64,000 nucleotides of DNA from Pseudomonas sp. RIT409. GTDB taxonomy: Bacteria > Pseudomonadota > Gammaproteobacteria > Pseudomonadales > Pseudomonadaceae. Every line of letters starts with the position of its first letter. Position 1 is the first letter of the stretch. The notes under the pieces were generated by a model, which had not been told where the DNA came from, did no database searches, and saw only the letters and a list, made by a program, of their open reading frames with translations. Positions 1 to 9,771 of this stretch are shown here, in pieces. The translations under genes were made by a program, and so were the position numbers. The stretch covers positions 310,001 through 374,000 of the forward strand of contig NZ_QARE02000002.1 of NCBI RefSeq assembly GCF_003052515.2, given 5' to 3'.

Positions 1-732
1 CACTTCGTCTTCGCGGATGAAACGCTTGGAGAGCAGCGTGTGGGTGTATTCGGCGTAGCGGGACTCTTCGTAGACGGGCACCAGCCACCAGATCGGTGTC
101 CGACCCGCCAGCCAGATGGCCGTGCGATAAAACTCGTCAAGCAGCAGATAGTGTTGAGTGGTTCCGCAATCTTCGCCGCTGAGTTGCGCATCGCGTTCGC
201 CTTGCACGAAACGTTCGGGGTCGATCAGGAAAAAATGCGCTTCGGCCCCCATGGTTGCGGCCCACGCCTCCAATGCCTGACATTTTCTACGCAATTCCGC
301 GACATCATCTGCCGACAGAAGGCTGTCATGGCAGATCCACACATCCATATCGCTTTGATCGGCCTGAGCCAGCGTGCCAAGACTGCCCATCAAGAAAATG
401 CCGTGGATGGGCTGAGGTGGATTACCGCGGCGTGGCTTATAGGAAAACGACCGTGTGAGCCGCTGGGCTTCGGCCAGCGTCGAGGGATCGGGTTCGTAGT
501 GCGAGACGCCAGCAGGCGTGGCACCCGATACGTAGCCGGGCAGCAACGGATGATTGACATGAAAAAACAGCGGCAGCAGTGCCAACACTGACTGCTGGCG
601 TGTGGACAGGCCTTCGATGGCGCGAGAGAGCCGCCCTGCGTTGAGGGTGAGAAAACGGTTGCGCAGCTGGCTGAGGACCTTGCGGTCTATGCCCTCATCC
701 AGATCGGGGCGGATTTCGAAACTGCGAATCAT
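1..732 (-). CDS. cyaA: Class I adenylate cyclase, N-terminal part (cut by window edge)
   Basis: Makes cAMP from ATP; in pseudomonads the product feeds Vfr/Crp-type regulation. Only the first 244 codons are present; the 3' end lies left of the window. The start is the ATG at 730-732, giving an N-terminus MIRSFEIRPDLDEGIDRKVL that fits the family. A nucleotidyltransferase-like signature, MGSLGTLAQADQSDMDVWIC, is visible, as in the catalytic N-terminal half of enterobacterial-type CyaA, and the segment NHPLLPGYVSG upstream is also typical. The 186 bases between this start and the next gene hold no gene I can see. Identification is by family motifs and by position next to argH. Confidence 0.9.
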   Translation of the reverse strand, partial: MIRSFEIRPDLDEGIDRKVLSQLRNRFLTLNAGRLSRAIEGLSTRQQSVLALLPLFFHVNHPLLPGYVSGATPAGVSHYEPDPSTLAEAQRLTRSFSYKPRRGNPPQPIHGIFLMGSLGTLAQADQSDMDVWICHDSLLSADDVAELRRKCQALEAWAATMGAEAHFFLIDPERFVQGERDAQLSGEDCGTTQHYLLLDEFYRTAIWLAGRTPIWWLVPVYEESRYAEYTHTLLSKRFIREDEV

Positions 733-918
733 CTCGACTCAAGCCGGGTGGCGGCACTGCTGGGTAAGGGGCAAGGCGCAGGCAAGAAGGGTTCAGCGAT
801 TGCAGGCGGCTGTTTCTTTTTCTGGCGCCAAAATTCTATCGGCGCAGCATCTTATAAAAGTAGGGTTCGCGAAACCTTTATTTCGAGGGGTCCATAAAGA
901 TTTCGCGATGGGGCGGGC

Positions 919-1167
919 TCAGGCCGCTTCTTGCTGAGTGGACAGAATGATCAGCAGCGATTGGGCATGCTCGGCAGCGTCCAGGCCAAGGCTGGTGAGG
1001 TATCCGCCGTCGACCTGGGTCGTCAGGCCTTTATCGAACAGCCGCTTGGCGGCGGCCACCGCGGTAGGCGTCGCGTCATGGTGGACCTTGAGACCCTCCT
1101 GGGTATTACGCAGGTTATACAGCGACAGGATTTCCAGTTCGGCAACCAATTCAGGGGTAAACGACAT
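919..1167 (-). CDS. TIGR02647 family small protein
   Basis: Encodes 82 residues starting MSFTPELVAELEILSLYNL. I chose the ATG at 1165-1167 over a much longer in-frame start, because the conserved part begins here. It looks like the TIGR02647 family, a small conserved protein of Pseudomonas and relatives with a winged-helix-like feel (helix-turn-helix around DATPTAVAAAKRLFDKGL) that is sometimes labelled DNA-binding. Function is unknown. It sits between cyaA and argH on the same strand, which is its usual place in pseudomonads. Confidence 0.75.
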   Translation of the reverse strand: MSFTPELVAELEILSLYNLRNTQEGLKVHHDATPTAVAAAKRLFDKGLTTQVDGGYLTSLGLDAAEHAQSLLIILSTQQEAA

Positions 1168-1348
1168 AGGTGCTCCAGACTTTTTGTAATGGAAGACGCG
1201 GCGAAGGAATCGCAGGCGTGGCCGCCCCGTGGAACGACTGGCAGTCGGGGCAAGTGGAGTGTAGTAAGCGTCTGGAGGTTTTGCAGGAAGTCTCTGGCCA
1301 GTCGTCAGATGGTCCTTGGCGCGCGGAATTTCAGGCGGATGGACCGCG

Positions 1349-1642
1349 TTACTGCTCGTCATCCAGTGCGACGCCTGGCGGCAATTCCGGCAGCGCGCGC
1401 AGGGCCTGCTCGTACCATTCGGTGTTGAAGGGGCGATCGTCCTCCAGGATGCCGTCGATTTCCACGGCCAACACATGGGCCATCATGTTGAGGATATCGT
1501 CACGCTCGTACCCCACCAGGGTCAGTTTGTTGAACGTGGCCTTGGCTGCGGGTGGGTTGCCGCTTTCGATCTGGTTCTCAATGGCTTGAATCAGGGTCGA
1601 CTCGGCAAATGCTTCGTCATCGTTGTCGATTTGATCGCTCAT
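1349..1642 (-). CDS. Conserved hypothetical protein, 97 aa, acidic
   Basis: A 97-residue acidic protein (starts MSDQIDNDDEAFAES, ends PPGVALDDEQ). No catalytic motif, signal peptide or membrane segment is visible. The pattern IENQIESGNPPAAKATFNKL followed by ERDDILNMMAHVLAVEIDGIL suggests an all-helical fold. It lies 66 bases downstream of argH on the same strand and may be cotranscribed with it. I do not recognise a characterised family; the gene is a conserved neighbour of argH in Pseudomonas, which is from memory and not checked. Confidence 0.7.
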   Translation of the reverse strand: MSDQIDNDDEAFAESTLIQAIENQIESGNPPAAKATFNKLTLVGYERDDILNMMAHVLAVEIDGILEDDRPFNTEWYEQALRALPELPPGVALDDEQ

Positions 1643-1708
1643 GGCAGTTCTCTGTGTGCTGAAGCTTAATCAGGGCCATTCAGACGGAATGGCCCCCGTA
1701 TCGATCGC

Positions 1709-3103
1709 TCAGCGGCTGGCGAGCAATTGCTTGCCGCGCGCTACAGCGGCCTTCACTTGTGCGGGAGCGGTACCGCCAATGTGGTTCCGGGCGTTGACCG
1801 AGCCCTCCAGCGTCAGCACCGCAAACACGTCCTGTTCGATCTGGTCGCTGAATTGCCGAAGTTCGTCGAGTGTCATCTCGGCAAGGTCCTTGCCGGTTTC
1901 GACGCCATATTTCACGGCGTGGCCAACGATCTCGTGGCAGTCTCGGAAGGGCAGGCCGCGGCGAACCAGATAATCAGCCAGGTCAGTGGCGGTCGAGAAT
2001 CCACGCAGCGCCGCTTCACGCATGATCGTATGCCTTGGCTTGATGGCGGGGATCATGTCGGCAAAGGCACGCAGCGAATCGCGCAAGGTGTCGGCGGCGT
2101 CGAACAGCGGCTCCTTGTCCTCCTGATTGTCCTTGTTGTAGGCCAGAGGCTGGCCTTTCATCAAGGTCAACAGGCCCATCAGCGCGCCGAACACTCGGCC
2201 GCTTTTGCCACGTACCAGCTCGGGCACATCGGGGTTTTTCTTTTGCGGCATGATCGAGCTGCCGGTGCAGAAGCGGTCCGGCAGGTCGATGAACTGGAAT
2301 TGAGCGCTCGTCCACAGGACCAGTTCTTCGGAGAAGCGCGACAGGTGCATCATCGCGACGCTGGCGGCCGAGCAGAATTCGATGGCGAAATCGCGGTCGG
2401 ACACACTGTCCAGCGAGTTGCCGCCGACGGCTTCGAAGCCCAGCAGTTGACAGGTCAATTCGCGGTCTATCGGGTAGGTGGTGCCCGCCAGCGCGGCGCT
2501 GCCCAGCGGCATGCGGTTAGTGCGTTTGCGGCAATCGACCAGGCGCTCGTGGTCACGGCTGAGCATTTCGAACCAAGCCAGCATGTGATGCCCGAACGTT
2601 ACCGGTTGCGCGGTCTGCAAGTGCGTGAAGCCAGGCATGATGGTGTCGGCTTCACGCTCGGCCAGGCCCAGCAGACCCTCCTGCAAACGCGTGATCTCTG
2701 CGAGGATCAGGTCGATCTCGTCACGCAGCCACAAGCGGATGTCGGTGGCGACCTGATCGTTGCGGCTGCGGCCGGTGTGCAGTTTTTTGCCGGTGATACC
2801 GATGCGGTCGGTCAGGCGCGCTTCGATGTTCATGTGCACGTCTTCCAAGTCCACGCGCCAGTCGAACGAGCCCGCTTCGATCTCGCCCTGAATGGTCTTC
2901 AGGCCGTCGATGATGGTGTCGCGCTCGGTATCGGTCAGAACGCCCACCTTGGCCAGCATCGTGGCGTGGGCGATCGAGCCCATGATGTCGTGGCGATAGA
3001 GACGCTGATCGAACGTGACGGACGCGGTGAAGCGTGCGACGAAGGCGTCGACGGGTTCACTGAAGCGGCCGCCCCAGGACTGGTTGGTCTTGTCGGTGCT
3101 CAT
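1709..3103 (-). CDS. argH: Argininosuccinate lyase
   Basis: Last step of arginine biosynthesis: splits argininosuccinate into arginine and fumarate in the cytoplasm. At 464 residues it has the normal ArgH length. The superfamily signature [20 protein letters not shown], carrying the catalytic serine loop, is intact, as are [20 protein letters not shown] and [15 protein letters not shown] segments (here [15 protein letters not shown]). The start is [17 protein letters not shown]. It is divergent from algZ with 139 bases between them, the arrangement known in Pseudomonas. Confidence 0.97.
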   Translation of the reverse strand: MSTDKTNQSWGGRFSEPVDAFVARFTASVTFDQRLYRHDIMGSIAHATMLAKVGVLTDTERDTIIDGLKTIQGEIEAGSFDWRVDLEDVHMNIEARLTDRIGITGKKLHTGRSRNDQVATDIRLWLRDEIDLILAEITRLQEGLLGLAEREADTIMPGFTHLQTAQPVTFGHHMLAWFEMLSRDHERLVDCRKRTNRMPLGSAALAGTTYPIDRELTCQLLGFEAVGGNSLDSVSDRDFAIEFCSAASVAMMHLSRFSEELVLWTSAQFQFIDLPDRFCTGSSIMPQKKNPDVPELVRGKSGRVFGALMGLLTLMKGQPLAYNKDNQEDKEPLFDAADTLRDSLRAFADMIPAIKPRHTIMREAALRGFSTATDLADYLVRRGLPFRDCHEIVGHAVKYGVETGKDLAEMTLDELRQFSDQIEQDVFAVLTLEGSVNARNHIGGTAPAQVKAAVARGKQLLASR

Positions 3104-3242
3104 GGATTCGCTCGCTGCTTTACTGTTGACTGTACGGATGGAGAGAGGCCGATTTTGAAAGGCGCGGGCGATGATAACAGGATTGCCGGTTTTTTAGGCT
3201 CGGCAGCATGCTCGCGCGCAGTGGTACGCAGAGAGTGAATGT

Positions 3243-4325
3243 ATGGAGAACGAGCGCAATCCACCGGGCCGGAGCGCTTCACCCGGTAAAGAATTCTTCC
3301 TTCCGGAACTGTGCCTGCCCCAAGCGCTGCTGGTGTTGGTCGTGCTCGCCGAGCTGTTGGTCCTCGTGCTGGTGCTGATCGAACCGCTGTACCCGCAGTT
3401 CGACTGGGTGCGTCTGGCACTCATATCGCTGTTCGTACAGTGGATTGTCTTGCTTTCGGCGGGCCTGCTCTGCGGTCTGCGCCCTTGGCTCGCACGGCTC
3501 AGGCCGGGTGTTGCCGGCGCCGCTGGCTGCCTGCTGGTGATGACCGTGACGCTGATGTGCACGGCCGTGACCGACTACTGCCAACCGGCAGGCGCCACAT
3601 CCCTTGATGCCCCAGTTGAACGCTATGTGCGCTATTCGTTGATCGCGCTGATCATGTCGGCGCTGATGTTGCGCTACTTTTACCTGCAGAGTCAGTGGCG
3701 CAAACAGCAACAGGCAGAACTGCGTGCCCGGATCGAATCGTTGCAAGCGCGCATCCGGCCGCACTTTCTGTTCAACACCCTCAACAGCATTGCGAGCCTG
3801 GTCAACAGCGATCCGGCCAAGGCCGAGCAGGCGGTGCTGGACCTCTCGGACCTGTTTCGCGCCAGCCTGGGCAAGCCCGGCGGCCTCACGACGTGGCGCG
3901 AAGAACTGGAATTGGCTAAACGATATCTATCGATTGAGCAATATCGACTTGGCGAGCGTCTACAGTTGGACTGGGACGTCAGCGCAATTCCCGACGACTT
4001 GCCGATTCCCCAGCTAACCTTGCAGCCATTACTTGAGAACGCGTTGATTTATGGCATCGCGCCCCGTGTCGAAGGCGGTGTGGTCAGAGTCGAGGCGGAC
4101 TACGAACGGGGAGTATTCATATTGCGCGTCAGTAATCCCTATGACGAAGTCGCCCGACGGCAGACTTCAAGCGGCACTCAACAGGCCTTGGCAAACATCG
4201 GCGCTCGAATCACGGCACTTTTTGGGCCCCATGCGAGTCTGAGCGTGGAACGCCGTGACGGTCGTCACTTCACCTGTCTACGCTATCCTTGTGCGAGACT
4301 CACGCAGGAAGCCAGTGCAATATGA
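3243..4325 (+). CDS. algZ: AlgZ/FimS sensor histidine kinase
   Basis: Membrane sensor of the AlgZ-AlgR system controlling alginate, twitching motility and other surface traits. The 360-residue protein has hydrophobic membrane segments over roughly residues 26-70 and 85-165, then the LytS/His_kinase domain. The phosphoacceptor region RIRPHFLFNTLNSIASL places the likely active histidine at H174. The ATP-binding half is atypical, with the N-box-like stretch QPLLENALIYGIAP, as known for this noncanonical kinase class. The stop overlaps the algR start by four bases (ATGA), so the two genes are translationally coupled. Confidence 0.94.
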   Translation: MENERNPPGRSASPGKEFFLPELCLPQALLVLVVLAELLVLVLVLIEPLYPQFDWVRLALISLFVQWIVLLSAGLLCGLRPWLARLRPGVAGAAGCLLVMTVTLMCTAVTDYCQPAGATSLDAPVERYVRYSLIALIMSALMLRYFYLQSQWRKQQQAELRARIESLQARIRPHFLFNTLNSIASLVNSDPAKAEQAVLDLSDLFRASLGKPGGLTTWREELELAKRYLSIEQYRLGERLQLDWDVSAIPDDLPIPQLTLQPLLENALIYGIAPRVEGGVVRVEADYERGVFILRVSNPYDEVARRQTSSGTQQALANIGARITALFGPHASLSVERRDGRHFTCLRYPCARLTQEASAI

Positions 4326-5068
4326 ATGTCCTGATCGTTGATGACGAACCCCTAGCCCGCGATCGCCTGAGCCGTCTGGTCGGCGACCTGGAGGGCTACC
4401 GGGTCCTTGAACCCAGCGCCACCAATGGCGAAGAAGCCTTGACGCTGATCGATAGTTTGAAGCCCGACGTGGTGTTGCTCGACATCCGCATGCCCGGGCT
4501 GGACGGGCTGCAAGTCGCAGCGAAATTGTGTGAGCGCGACACGCCGCCTGCGGTGGTGTTCTGCACCGCCCATGACGAGTTCGCCCTGGAGGCTTTTCAG
4601 GTCAGCGCGGTGGGTTATCTGGTCAAGCCGGTGCGTCCGGAAAACCTGCTCGAGGCGCTGAAAAAGGCCGAGCGGCCCAATCGGGTGCAACTGGCGGCAA
4701 TGACGCGTCCGGCTGCCGAGAGCGGCAGCGGCCCGCGCACCCACATCAGCGCCCGTACCCGTAAGGGCATCGAGCTCATTCCGTTGGACCATGTGATCTA
4801 TTTCATCGCCGACCACAAGTATGTGACGTTGCGTCATGAGGACGGCGAGGTGCTGCTCGATGAGCCGTTGAAGGCATTGGAAGACGAATTCGGCGATCGG
4901 TTCGTGCGTATTCATCGCAACGCCCTGGTGGCCCGTGATCGCATCGAACGCCTGCAGCGCACGCCATTGGGCCACTTCCAACTGTTTCTCAAAGGCCTGA
5001 ACGGTGATGCGCTGATCGTCAGCCGCCGCCATGTGGCGGGCGTTCGCAAGATGATGCAGCAGCTCTGA
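4322..5068 (+). CDS. algR: AlgR response regulator (LytTR type)
   Basis: DNA-binding response regulator of alginate, type IV pilus and virulence genes, partner of AlgZ. I start at the ATG at 4322, which overlaps the algZ stop, and not at the upstream in-frame ATG. This gives 248 residues, the usual AlgR length. The receiver domain has the acidic pair D7-D8, the phosphoacceptor D54 in VVLLDIRMPGLDG and the conserved lysine in GYLVKPVRPENL. The C-terminal half (about residues 140-245) is a LytTR DNA-binding domain with HISARTRKGIELIPLDHV and FVRIHRNALVAR. Confidence 0.96.
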   Translation: MNVLIVDDEPLARDRLSRLVGDLEGYRVLEPSATNGEEALTLIDSLKPDVVLLDIRMPGLDGLQVAAKLCERDTPPAVVFCTAHDEFALEAFQVSAVGYLVKPVRPENLLEALKKAERPNRVQLAAMTRPAAESGSGPRTHISARTRKGIELIPLDHVIYFIADHKYVTLRHEDGEVLLDEPLKALEDEFGDRFVRIHRNALVARDRIERLQRTPLGHFQLFLKGLNGDALIVSRRHVAGVRKMMQQL

Positions 5069-5076
5069 CAGGCTTG

Positions 5077-5097
5077 GCGCTGCTCCCGTAGCAGCGC
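5077..5097. repeat. Degenerate REP hairpin after algR
   Basis: Eight-base arms GCGCTGCT and AGCAGCGC flank a CCCGT loop nine bases after the algR stop. The following GGCTTGTCGGCGGCAGCGATGG resembles a decayed Pseudomonas REP. No T-tract follows, so it is not a classic intrinsic terminator, though the hairpin could protect the 3' end of the algR mRNA. Confidence 0.6.
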
Positions 5098-5136
5098 GGC
5101 TTGTCGGCGGCAGCGATGGTGAGGATCTGAGTACAG

Positions 5137-5222
5137 CAGGAGCGGGCCTGCCCGCGAACGCATCGTGTCAGTCAGCAATTTTGTCACAGGCACGCCGCCA
5201 TCGCGGGCAAGCGCGTTCCTAC
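5137..5222. repeat. REPIN (two inverted REP elements)
   Basis: The first REP (AGGAGCGGGCCTGCCCGCGA, about 5139-5158) and an inverted partner (CGCGGGCAAGCGCGTTCCTA, about 5202-5221) are separated by about 43 bases. This is the typical layout of a Pseudomonas REPIN of the GCGGGCTTGCCCGCG class. With the preceding hairpin it fills most of the 300-base algR-hemC gap. No transposase (RAYT) gene is nearby. Confidence 0.8.
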
Positions 5223-5368
5223 GGGGGAGTCCCACAGTCGGAGCGCGCGACACGCCACCCCATGGCAGTGCACGGACGATCCGAGATCATGAAGCGTCGT
5301 AGACAGCCATCGGCCCCACGGGGCCGAACTGTTATCATCTGGCGCATTCATTCAGTACGGACCGTTCC

Positions 5369-6310
5369 ATGTCTCCTCGCGAAATCCGCATCGCTACCCG
5401 CAAAAGCGCTTTGGCGCTGTGGCAAGCCGAATACGTCAAGGCTCGTCTGGAGCAGGCTCATCCTGGCCTGATCGTGACGCTGGTGCCCATGGTCAGTCGC
5501 GGCGACAAACTGCTCGACTCGCCACTTTCGAAAATCGGTGGCAAAGGATTATTCGTCAAAGAGCTGGAAACTGCGTTGCTGGAGAATGAAGCGGACATCG
5601 CCGTGCACTCCATGAAGGACGTGCCCATGGACTTCCCCCAGGGCCTGGGGCTGTTCTGTATCTGCGAGCGTGAAGACCCCCGCGATGCATTCGTCTCCAA
5701 CACCTACGCCAGCCTCGACGACTTGCCTGCCGGCAGCATCGTCGGCACGTCCAGCTTGCGCCGTCAGGCCCAACTGCTGGCGCGCCGTCCTGATTTGACC
5801 ATCCATTTCTTGCGCGGCAACGTGAACACCCGGTTGGCCAAGCTCGATGCCGGCGAATACGACGCCATCATCCTGGCCGCGGCGGGCCTGATCCGGCTGG
5901 GTTTCGAAGATCGTATTACGTCTGCGATCAGCATCGATCACAGCCTGCCGGCGGGCGGGCAGGGTGCGGTCGGCATCGAATGCCGCAGCATGGACATTGA
6001 CCTGCACGCGTTGCTGGCTCCTCTGCATCACGCGGAGACTGCGGTGCGTGTCACTGCCGAACGTGCATTGAACAAGCATTTGAACGGTGGGTGCCAGGTA
6101 CCGATTGCCTGCTATGCCGTGCTCGAGGATGAGCAGCTGTGGCTGCGCGGACTGGTCGGTGATCCGGCAGGCAGCCTGTTATTGCACGCCGAAGGGCGTG
6201 CTCCGCAAGCCGACGCTCAGGCGTTGGGTGTTCAGGTGGCCGAGGCACTGTTGGAACAGGGCGCGGCGAAGATCCTGAAAGCGGTTTATGGCGAGGCAGA
6301 CGAAGCGTGA
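5369..6310 (+). CDS. hemC: Hydroxymethylbilane synthase (porphobilinogen deaminase)
   Basis: Polymerises four porphobilinogen units to hydroxymethylbilane in haem biosynthesis. The 313-residue length is normal. The dipyrromethane-cofactor cysteine is C242 in [15 protein letters not shown], and the N-terminal [19 protein letters not shown] and [15 protein letters not shown] segments are intact. It is the first gene of a tightly packed hemC-hemD-hemX-hemY run. A possible -10-like TATCAT lies about 30 bases upstream of the ATG. Confidence 0.97.
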   Translation: MSPREIRIATRKSALALWQAEYVKARLEQAHPGLIVTLVPMVSRGDKLLDSPLSKIGGKGLFVKELETALLENEADIAVHSMKDVPMDFPQGLGLFCICEREDPRDAFVSNTYASLDDLPAGSIVGTSSLRRQAQLLARRPDLTIHFLRGNVNTRLAKLDAGEYDAIILAAAGLIRLGFEDRITSAISIDHSLPAGGQGAVGIECRSMDIDLHALLAPLHHAETAVRVTAERALNKHLNGGCQVPIACYAVLEDEQLWLRGLVGDPAGSLLLHAEGRAPQADAQALGVQVAEALLEQGAAKILKAVYGEADEA

Positions 6311-7086
6311 AGGGATGGCGGCTTCTGCTGACCCGCCCTGCGGATGAGTCGCAGGCCCTTGCCCGCACGCTCGCCGAATCGGGGGTGTTCAGTGCCAGCC
6401 TGCCGTTGCTGGAAATCGAGCCGTTGCCGATGACCGAAGAACGGCGCGCCATCGTCTACAACCTTGCGACTTACTGTGCCGTGATCGTCGTCAGCAAACC
6501 GGCGGCACGATTGGGTCTGGAATGGGTAGACGAGGTCTGGCCGCAGCCGCCGATGCAGCATTGGTTTGCCGTCGGCGCCGCCACTGCGCAGATTCTCGAT
6601 GACTACAACTTGCGAGTGTTTTTCCCCGAGCGCGGCGACGACAGCGAAGCGCTGCTCGACTTGCCCCAACTGCAAGAAACCCTCGCGGCGGTTTACGACC
6701 CCAAAGTGTTGATCATGCGCGGCGAAGAGGGCCGCGAGTGGCTGGCCGATCGTTTGCGCGAGCGGGGGGCTAGCGTCGATTACCTCCCGTTGTACCGCCG
6801 CTTTCTGCCGCAATACCCGGCTTTTGCGTTGCCTGGGATGGTGCAGGCGGAACGCTTGAACGGGCTGGTGGTCAGCAGTGGACAAGGTTTTCAGCATCTG
6901 CGTGAACTGGCAGGCGATGCCTGGGCAGCGTTGTCGCAGATGCCATTATTCGTACCGAGCCCCCGGGTCGCTGAACTGGCGCGTGAAGCCGGCGCCCAAA
7001 CCGTAGTGGACTGCCGTGGCGCCAGCGCTTCGGCCTTGCTGACAGCGCTGCGGGCGTACCCCGCACCTGTCTCCCCGGCGTCATGA
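6307..7086 (+). CDS. hemD: Uroporphyrinogen-III synthase
   Basis: Cyclises hydroxymethylbilane to uroporphyrinogen III, the next step after HemC. It starts with GTG at 6307, overlapping the hemC stop by four bases, which supports translational coupling. The 259-residue protein begins [19 protein letters not shown]. It has the loose family pattern of two alpha/beta domains (LLLTRP..., [44 protein letters not shown]). This family is poorly conserved, so the call rests partly on the position directly after hemC. Confidence 0.93.
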   Translation: MKGWRLLLTRPADESQALARTLAESGVFSASLPLLEIEPLPMTEERRAIVYNLATYCAVIVVSKPAARLGLEWVDEVWPQPPMQHWFAVGAATAQILDDYNLRVFFPERGDDSEALLDLPQLQETLAAVYDPKVLIMRGEEGREWLADRLRERGASVDYLPLYRRFLPQYPAFALPGMVQAERLNGLVVSSGQGFQHLRELAGDAWAALSQMPLFVPSPRVAELAREAGAQTVVDCRGASASALLTALRAYPAPVSPAS

Positions 7087-7134
7087 TCGACCCGTCGGAT
7101 GACGTGATCACGCCCAAATGCAAAGGATGGATAC

Positions 7135-8277
7135 GTGAGCGAAACAGTCTTGCCAAAAGATGACGCAGAACCGGTAGTGGTCAAACCCGAGCCGTTGCCG
7201 GATTCCGTGCAAAAAGAACCCTCCAACCGCCGCTCAAGCAACGGGCTGGCTGTGCTGGCCTTGCTGTTGGGCGCTGCCGGAGTGGCGGTGGGTGGCTGGA
7301 GCGTATGGCAACTCAGGGCCATGCAGACGGGCCACCAGCAACAGGCCGGGCAATTGCAGGACATTGGTGCGCAGACCCAGGTCCTCAAACAGAGCGAGCA
7401 GCAGTTGGCAGCCCGTCTTGCTGCTCTGCCCCCGGCCGAAGAGCTGGAGGACCGTCGTCGACTGGTCACTCAGTTGCAGGGAGATCAGCAACGTCTGAGC
7501 CAACGCCTCGAAACCGTGCTGGGCGCCAGCCGCAAGGATTGGCGCTTGGCCGAAGCCGAGCATTTGCTACGCCTGGCGAGCTTGCGTCTGTCCGCGCTGC
7601 AAGACATCAGCAGCGCGCAGGCCTTGGTCCAGGGGGCCGATGAGATCCTCCGCGAGCAGGACGACCCGGGAGCCTATGCCGCCCGCGAGCAGTTGGCGAA
7701 AAGCATGGCCGCGCTGCAAAGCGTCGACCAGCCTGATCGGACGGGCCTTTTCCTGCAGTTGGCTGCCCTGCGCGACCAAGCGGCTCAGCTCAATGCCCTT
7801 GCTCCGGAATACAAGGACAAGGGCGAATCGCTGCTCGGCCTCACCGATGGCTCCGAAGACAGTGAATGGGCGAAGTGGTGGGACAAGATTTCCCAGTACT
7901 TCCGCGTCGATTTCCATGCTGACAAGAACATTCGCCCATTACTGGCAGGGCAAAGCCTCACTCAAGTTCGTCTTGCGTTGAGTCTGGCGCTCGAGCAGGC
8001 TCAATGGGCCGCGCTCAATGGCCAACAGCAGGTGTATGTCCAAGCCGTCAACGAGGCGCGGAGCGTGCTCGACGCCAACTTCAACCAGGATAATCCGCAG
8101 AGCAAGTCGCTCGGTGAGCGACTGGATGCGCTGGCAAAGCAACCGGTTTCCGTAGCGACGCCGGATCTGACTCAAAGCCTCAGTGCGCTGCAAGCCTACC
8201 TTGAGCAACGCCACAAACCGGTAGGTGCAGCAGCCGAGCAGCCGTCAGAAGAGGCCAAGCCGGGGAGCAAGCCATGA
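7135..8277 (+). CDS. hemX: HemX-like inner-membrane protein
   Basis: Annotated in relatives as a uroporphyrinogen-III C-methyltransferase-like protein, but it has no SAM-methyltransferase domain. The 380-residue product has a cytoplasmic N-terminus, one membrane span (about residues 38-60, LAVLALLLGAAGVAVGGWSVW), then a long periplasmic coiled-coil-rich part (QQAGQLQDIGAQTQVLKQSE onward) and a DUF4350/HemX helical domain. The start is GTG at 7135; no ATG fits better. It overlaps hemY by four bases. A scaffold role in haem synthesis is inferred from context only. Confidence 0.88.
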   Translation: MSETVLPKDDAEPVVVKPEPLPDSVQKEPSNRRSSNGLAVLALLLGAAGVAVGGWSVWQLRAMQTGHQQQAGQLQDIGAQTQVLKQSEQQLAARLAALPPAEELEDRRRLVTQLQGDQQRLSQRLETVLGASRKDWRLAEAEHLLRLASLRLSALQDISSAQALVQGADEILREQDDPGAYAAREQLAKSMAALQSVDQPDRTGLFLQLAALRDQAAQLNALAPEYKDKGESLLGLTDGSEDSEWAKWWDKISQYFRVDFHADKNIRPLLAGQSLTQVRLALSLALEQAQWAALNGQQQVYVQAVNEARSVLDANFNQDNPQSKSLGERLDALAKQPVSVATPDLTQSLSALQAYLEQRHKPVGAAAEQPSEEAKPGSKP

Positions 8278-9521
8278 AGCGCGCGTACCTGATCGTCTTT
8301 ATTCTGATCATTATCGCGGCAGGCGCAGGGCTCGCCATTTCTCGTCATTCGGGCTATGTCCTGATCGCCTACGACACCTTCCGCTACGAATCGAGCTTGT
8401 GGGCAGCGCTGGCCTTGTTGGTCGCCGTCGTTTTGCTGGTCTGGCTTGTGCGAGGGGTGATCAGGCTGTTGACCACCTCGGGTGGGGTCGTTAATCCCTG
8501 GTCGCGCCGCAACCGTAGCCGTCGTGTGCAAAGGGCTATCGAACAGGGCCAGTTGGACCTCGCGGAAGGCCGTTGGGCCAGCGCTCAGAAACATTTGCAC
8601 CGTGCAGCCGAGGCTGAACGCCAGCCATTGCTGTACTACCTGGGTGCCGCGCGGGCGGCGAACGAGCAAGGCCGCTACGAAGACAGCGACATGCTTTTGG
8701 AGCGCGCCCTCGAACGCCAGCCTCACGCCGAACTGGCCATCGCGTTGAGCCATGCACAATTGCAGGTGGATCGGGGTGACAGCGAGGGCGCGCTGACGAC
8801 CTTGCAGGCCATGCACGAGCGACATCCCCACAACCCTCAGGTCTTACGGCAGTTGCAACGGCTCTATCGCCAGCGAGGGCAATGGTCCGAGCTGATTCGA
8901 CTCATGCCGGAATTGCGCAAGGACAAGGTTCTGCCTGCACAGGAACTGGCTGAACTGGAAAAGCGCGCGTGGGGCGAAAATCTTTCGTTGGCGGCTTACC
9001 GCGATGCGGAAAGTGATGTCGGCCCGGCCGGTTTGGCTGCGTTGGAAGCGGCATGGCAGCAATTGACGTCGGCTCAACGCCAGGAGCCTGCATTGATCCT
9101 TGCCTACGCGGACCAACTGCGTCGGCACGGGGCTGATGCGCAGGCCGAAGAAGTGCTACGCAACGCGCTCAAACGTGAATACAACAGCCACCTGTCACGG
9201 CTGTACGGGCTGGTTCGGGGGGAGGATCCCCAGCGTCAACTGCAAACGGCGGAGGGCTGGCTCAAGCATCACGCCGATGATCCGGGCTTGCTGCTGACAC
9301 TGGGTCGTCTGTGTCTGCAAAACAGTCTATGGGGCAAGGCGCGCGATTACCTGGATGCCAGTCTGAAGCTCCAGCGTAACCCTGAGGCCTGCGCCGAATT
9401 GGCTCGCCTGCTAGGGCAGCTGGGCGAAACAGAGCGAAGTAACCAGCTGTTTCAAGAGGGCCTGGGGTTGCTGGACGAACGTTTACTCGCCCGTCCATTA
9501 CCGGCCCTTGCTCGCGCTTGA
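8274..9521 (+). CDS. hemY: HemY-like tetratricopeptide membrane protein
   Basis: A 415-residue protein with two N-terminal membrane spans (about residues 5-23 and 41-63) and a TPR-like C-terminal region. Examples are QLDLAEGRWASAQKHLHRAA and GRYEDSDMLLERALERQPHAELAIALSHAQLQV. It belongs to the HemY_N/TPR family found after hemX in proteobacteria. It is unrelated to the Gram-positive protoporphyrinogen oxidase also called HemY. It overlaps hemX by four bases, and a strong terminator follows 20 bases after its stop. Its precise role in haem synthesis is unknown. Confidence 0.92.
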   Translation: MKRAYLIVFILIIIAAGAGLAISRHSGYVLIAYDTFRYESSLWAALALLVAVVLLVWLVRGVIRLLTTSGGVVNPWSRRNRSRRVQRAIEQGQLDLAEGRWASAQKHLHRAAEAERQPLLYYLGAARAANEQGRYEDSDMLLERALERQPHAELAIALSHAQLQVDRGDSEGALTTLQAMHERHPHNPQVLRQLQRLYRQRGQWSELIRLMPELRKDKVLPAQELAELEKRAWGENLSLAAYRDAESDVGPAGLAALEAAWQQLTSAQRQEPALILAYADQLRRHGADAQAEEVLRNALKREYNSHLSRLYGLVRGEDPQRQLQTAEGWLKHHADDPGLLLTLGRLCLQNSLWGKARDYLDASLKLQRNPEACAELARLLGQLGETERSNQLFQEGLGLLDERLLARPLPALARA

Positions 9522-9540
9522 GGCGACAGACCCAGTTTAG

Positions 9541-9567
9541 AAAAGGCCCTGAAACAGGGCCTTTTTT
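9541..9567 (+). terminator. Intrinsic terminator of the hemCDXY operon
   Basis: Stem AAGGCCCT / AGGGCCTT around a GAAAC loop, followed by a run of T (9562-9567). It lies 20 bases after hemY. Confidence 0.92.
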
Positions 9568-9771
9568 GTTATGGTGTCGCCTCTTCGTGTAGGGCTTTTC
9601 CGAAAAGTGCGGAAGAGGCTTCCTTGCTCATCGAGTGATTAGAGTAAATTTCCCATCGGTGTAATCAATAGATCCTTAATCGCACTCGGAAACGTCCTCC
9701 TCCGGCTGCCTTGAAAGCGAGTCTCGCTTTCCTCTACCGTTACGGCCCTCGTCTTTTGTTACGGATTCTCC

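Noticed and set aside
1727..3238. Long rightward frame of about 500 codons opposite argH
   Set aside because: It is the antisense shadow of argH; its composition (His/Gln/Arg/Ala-rich, no motifs) is that of a GC-rich opposite-strand frame.
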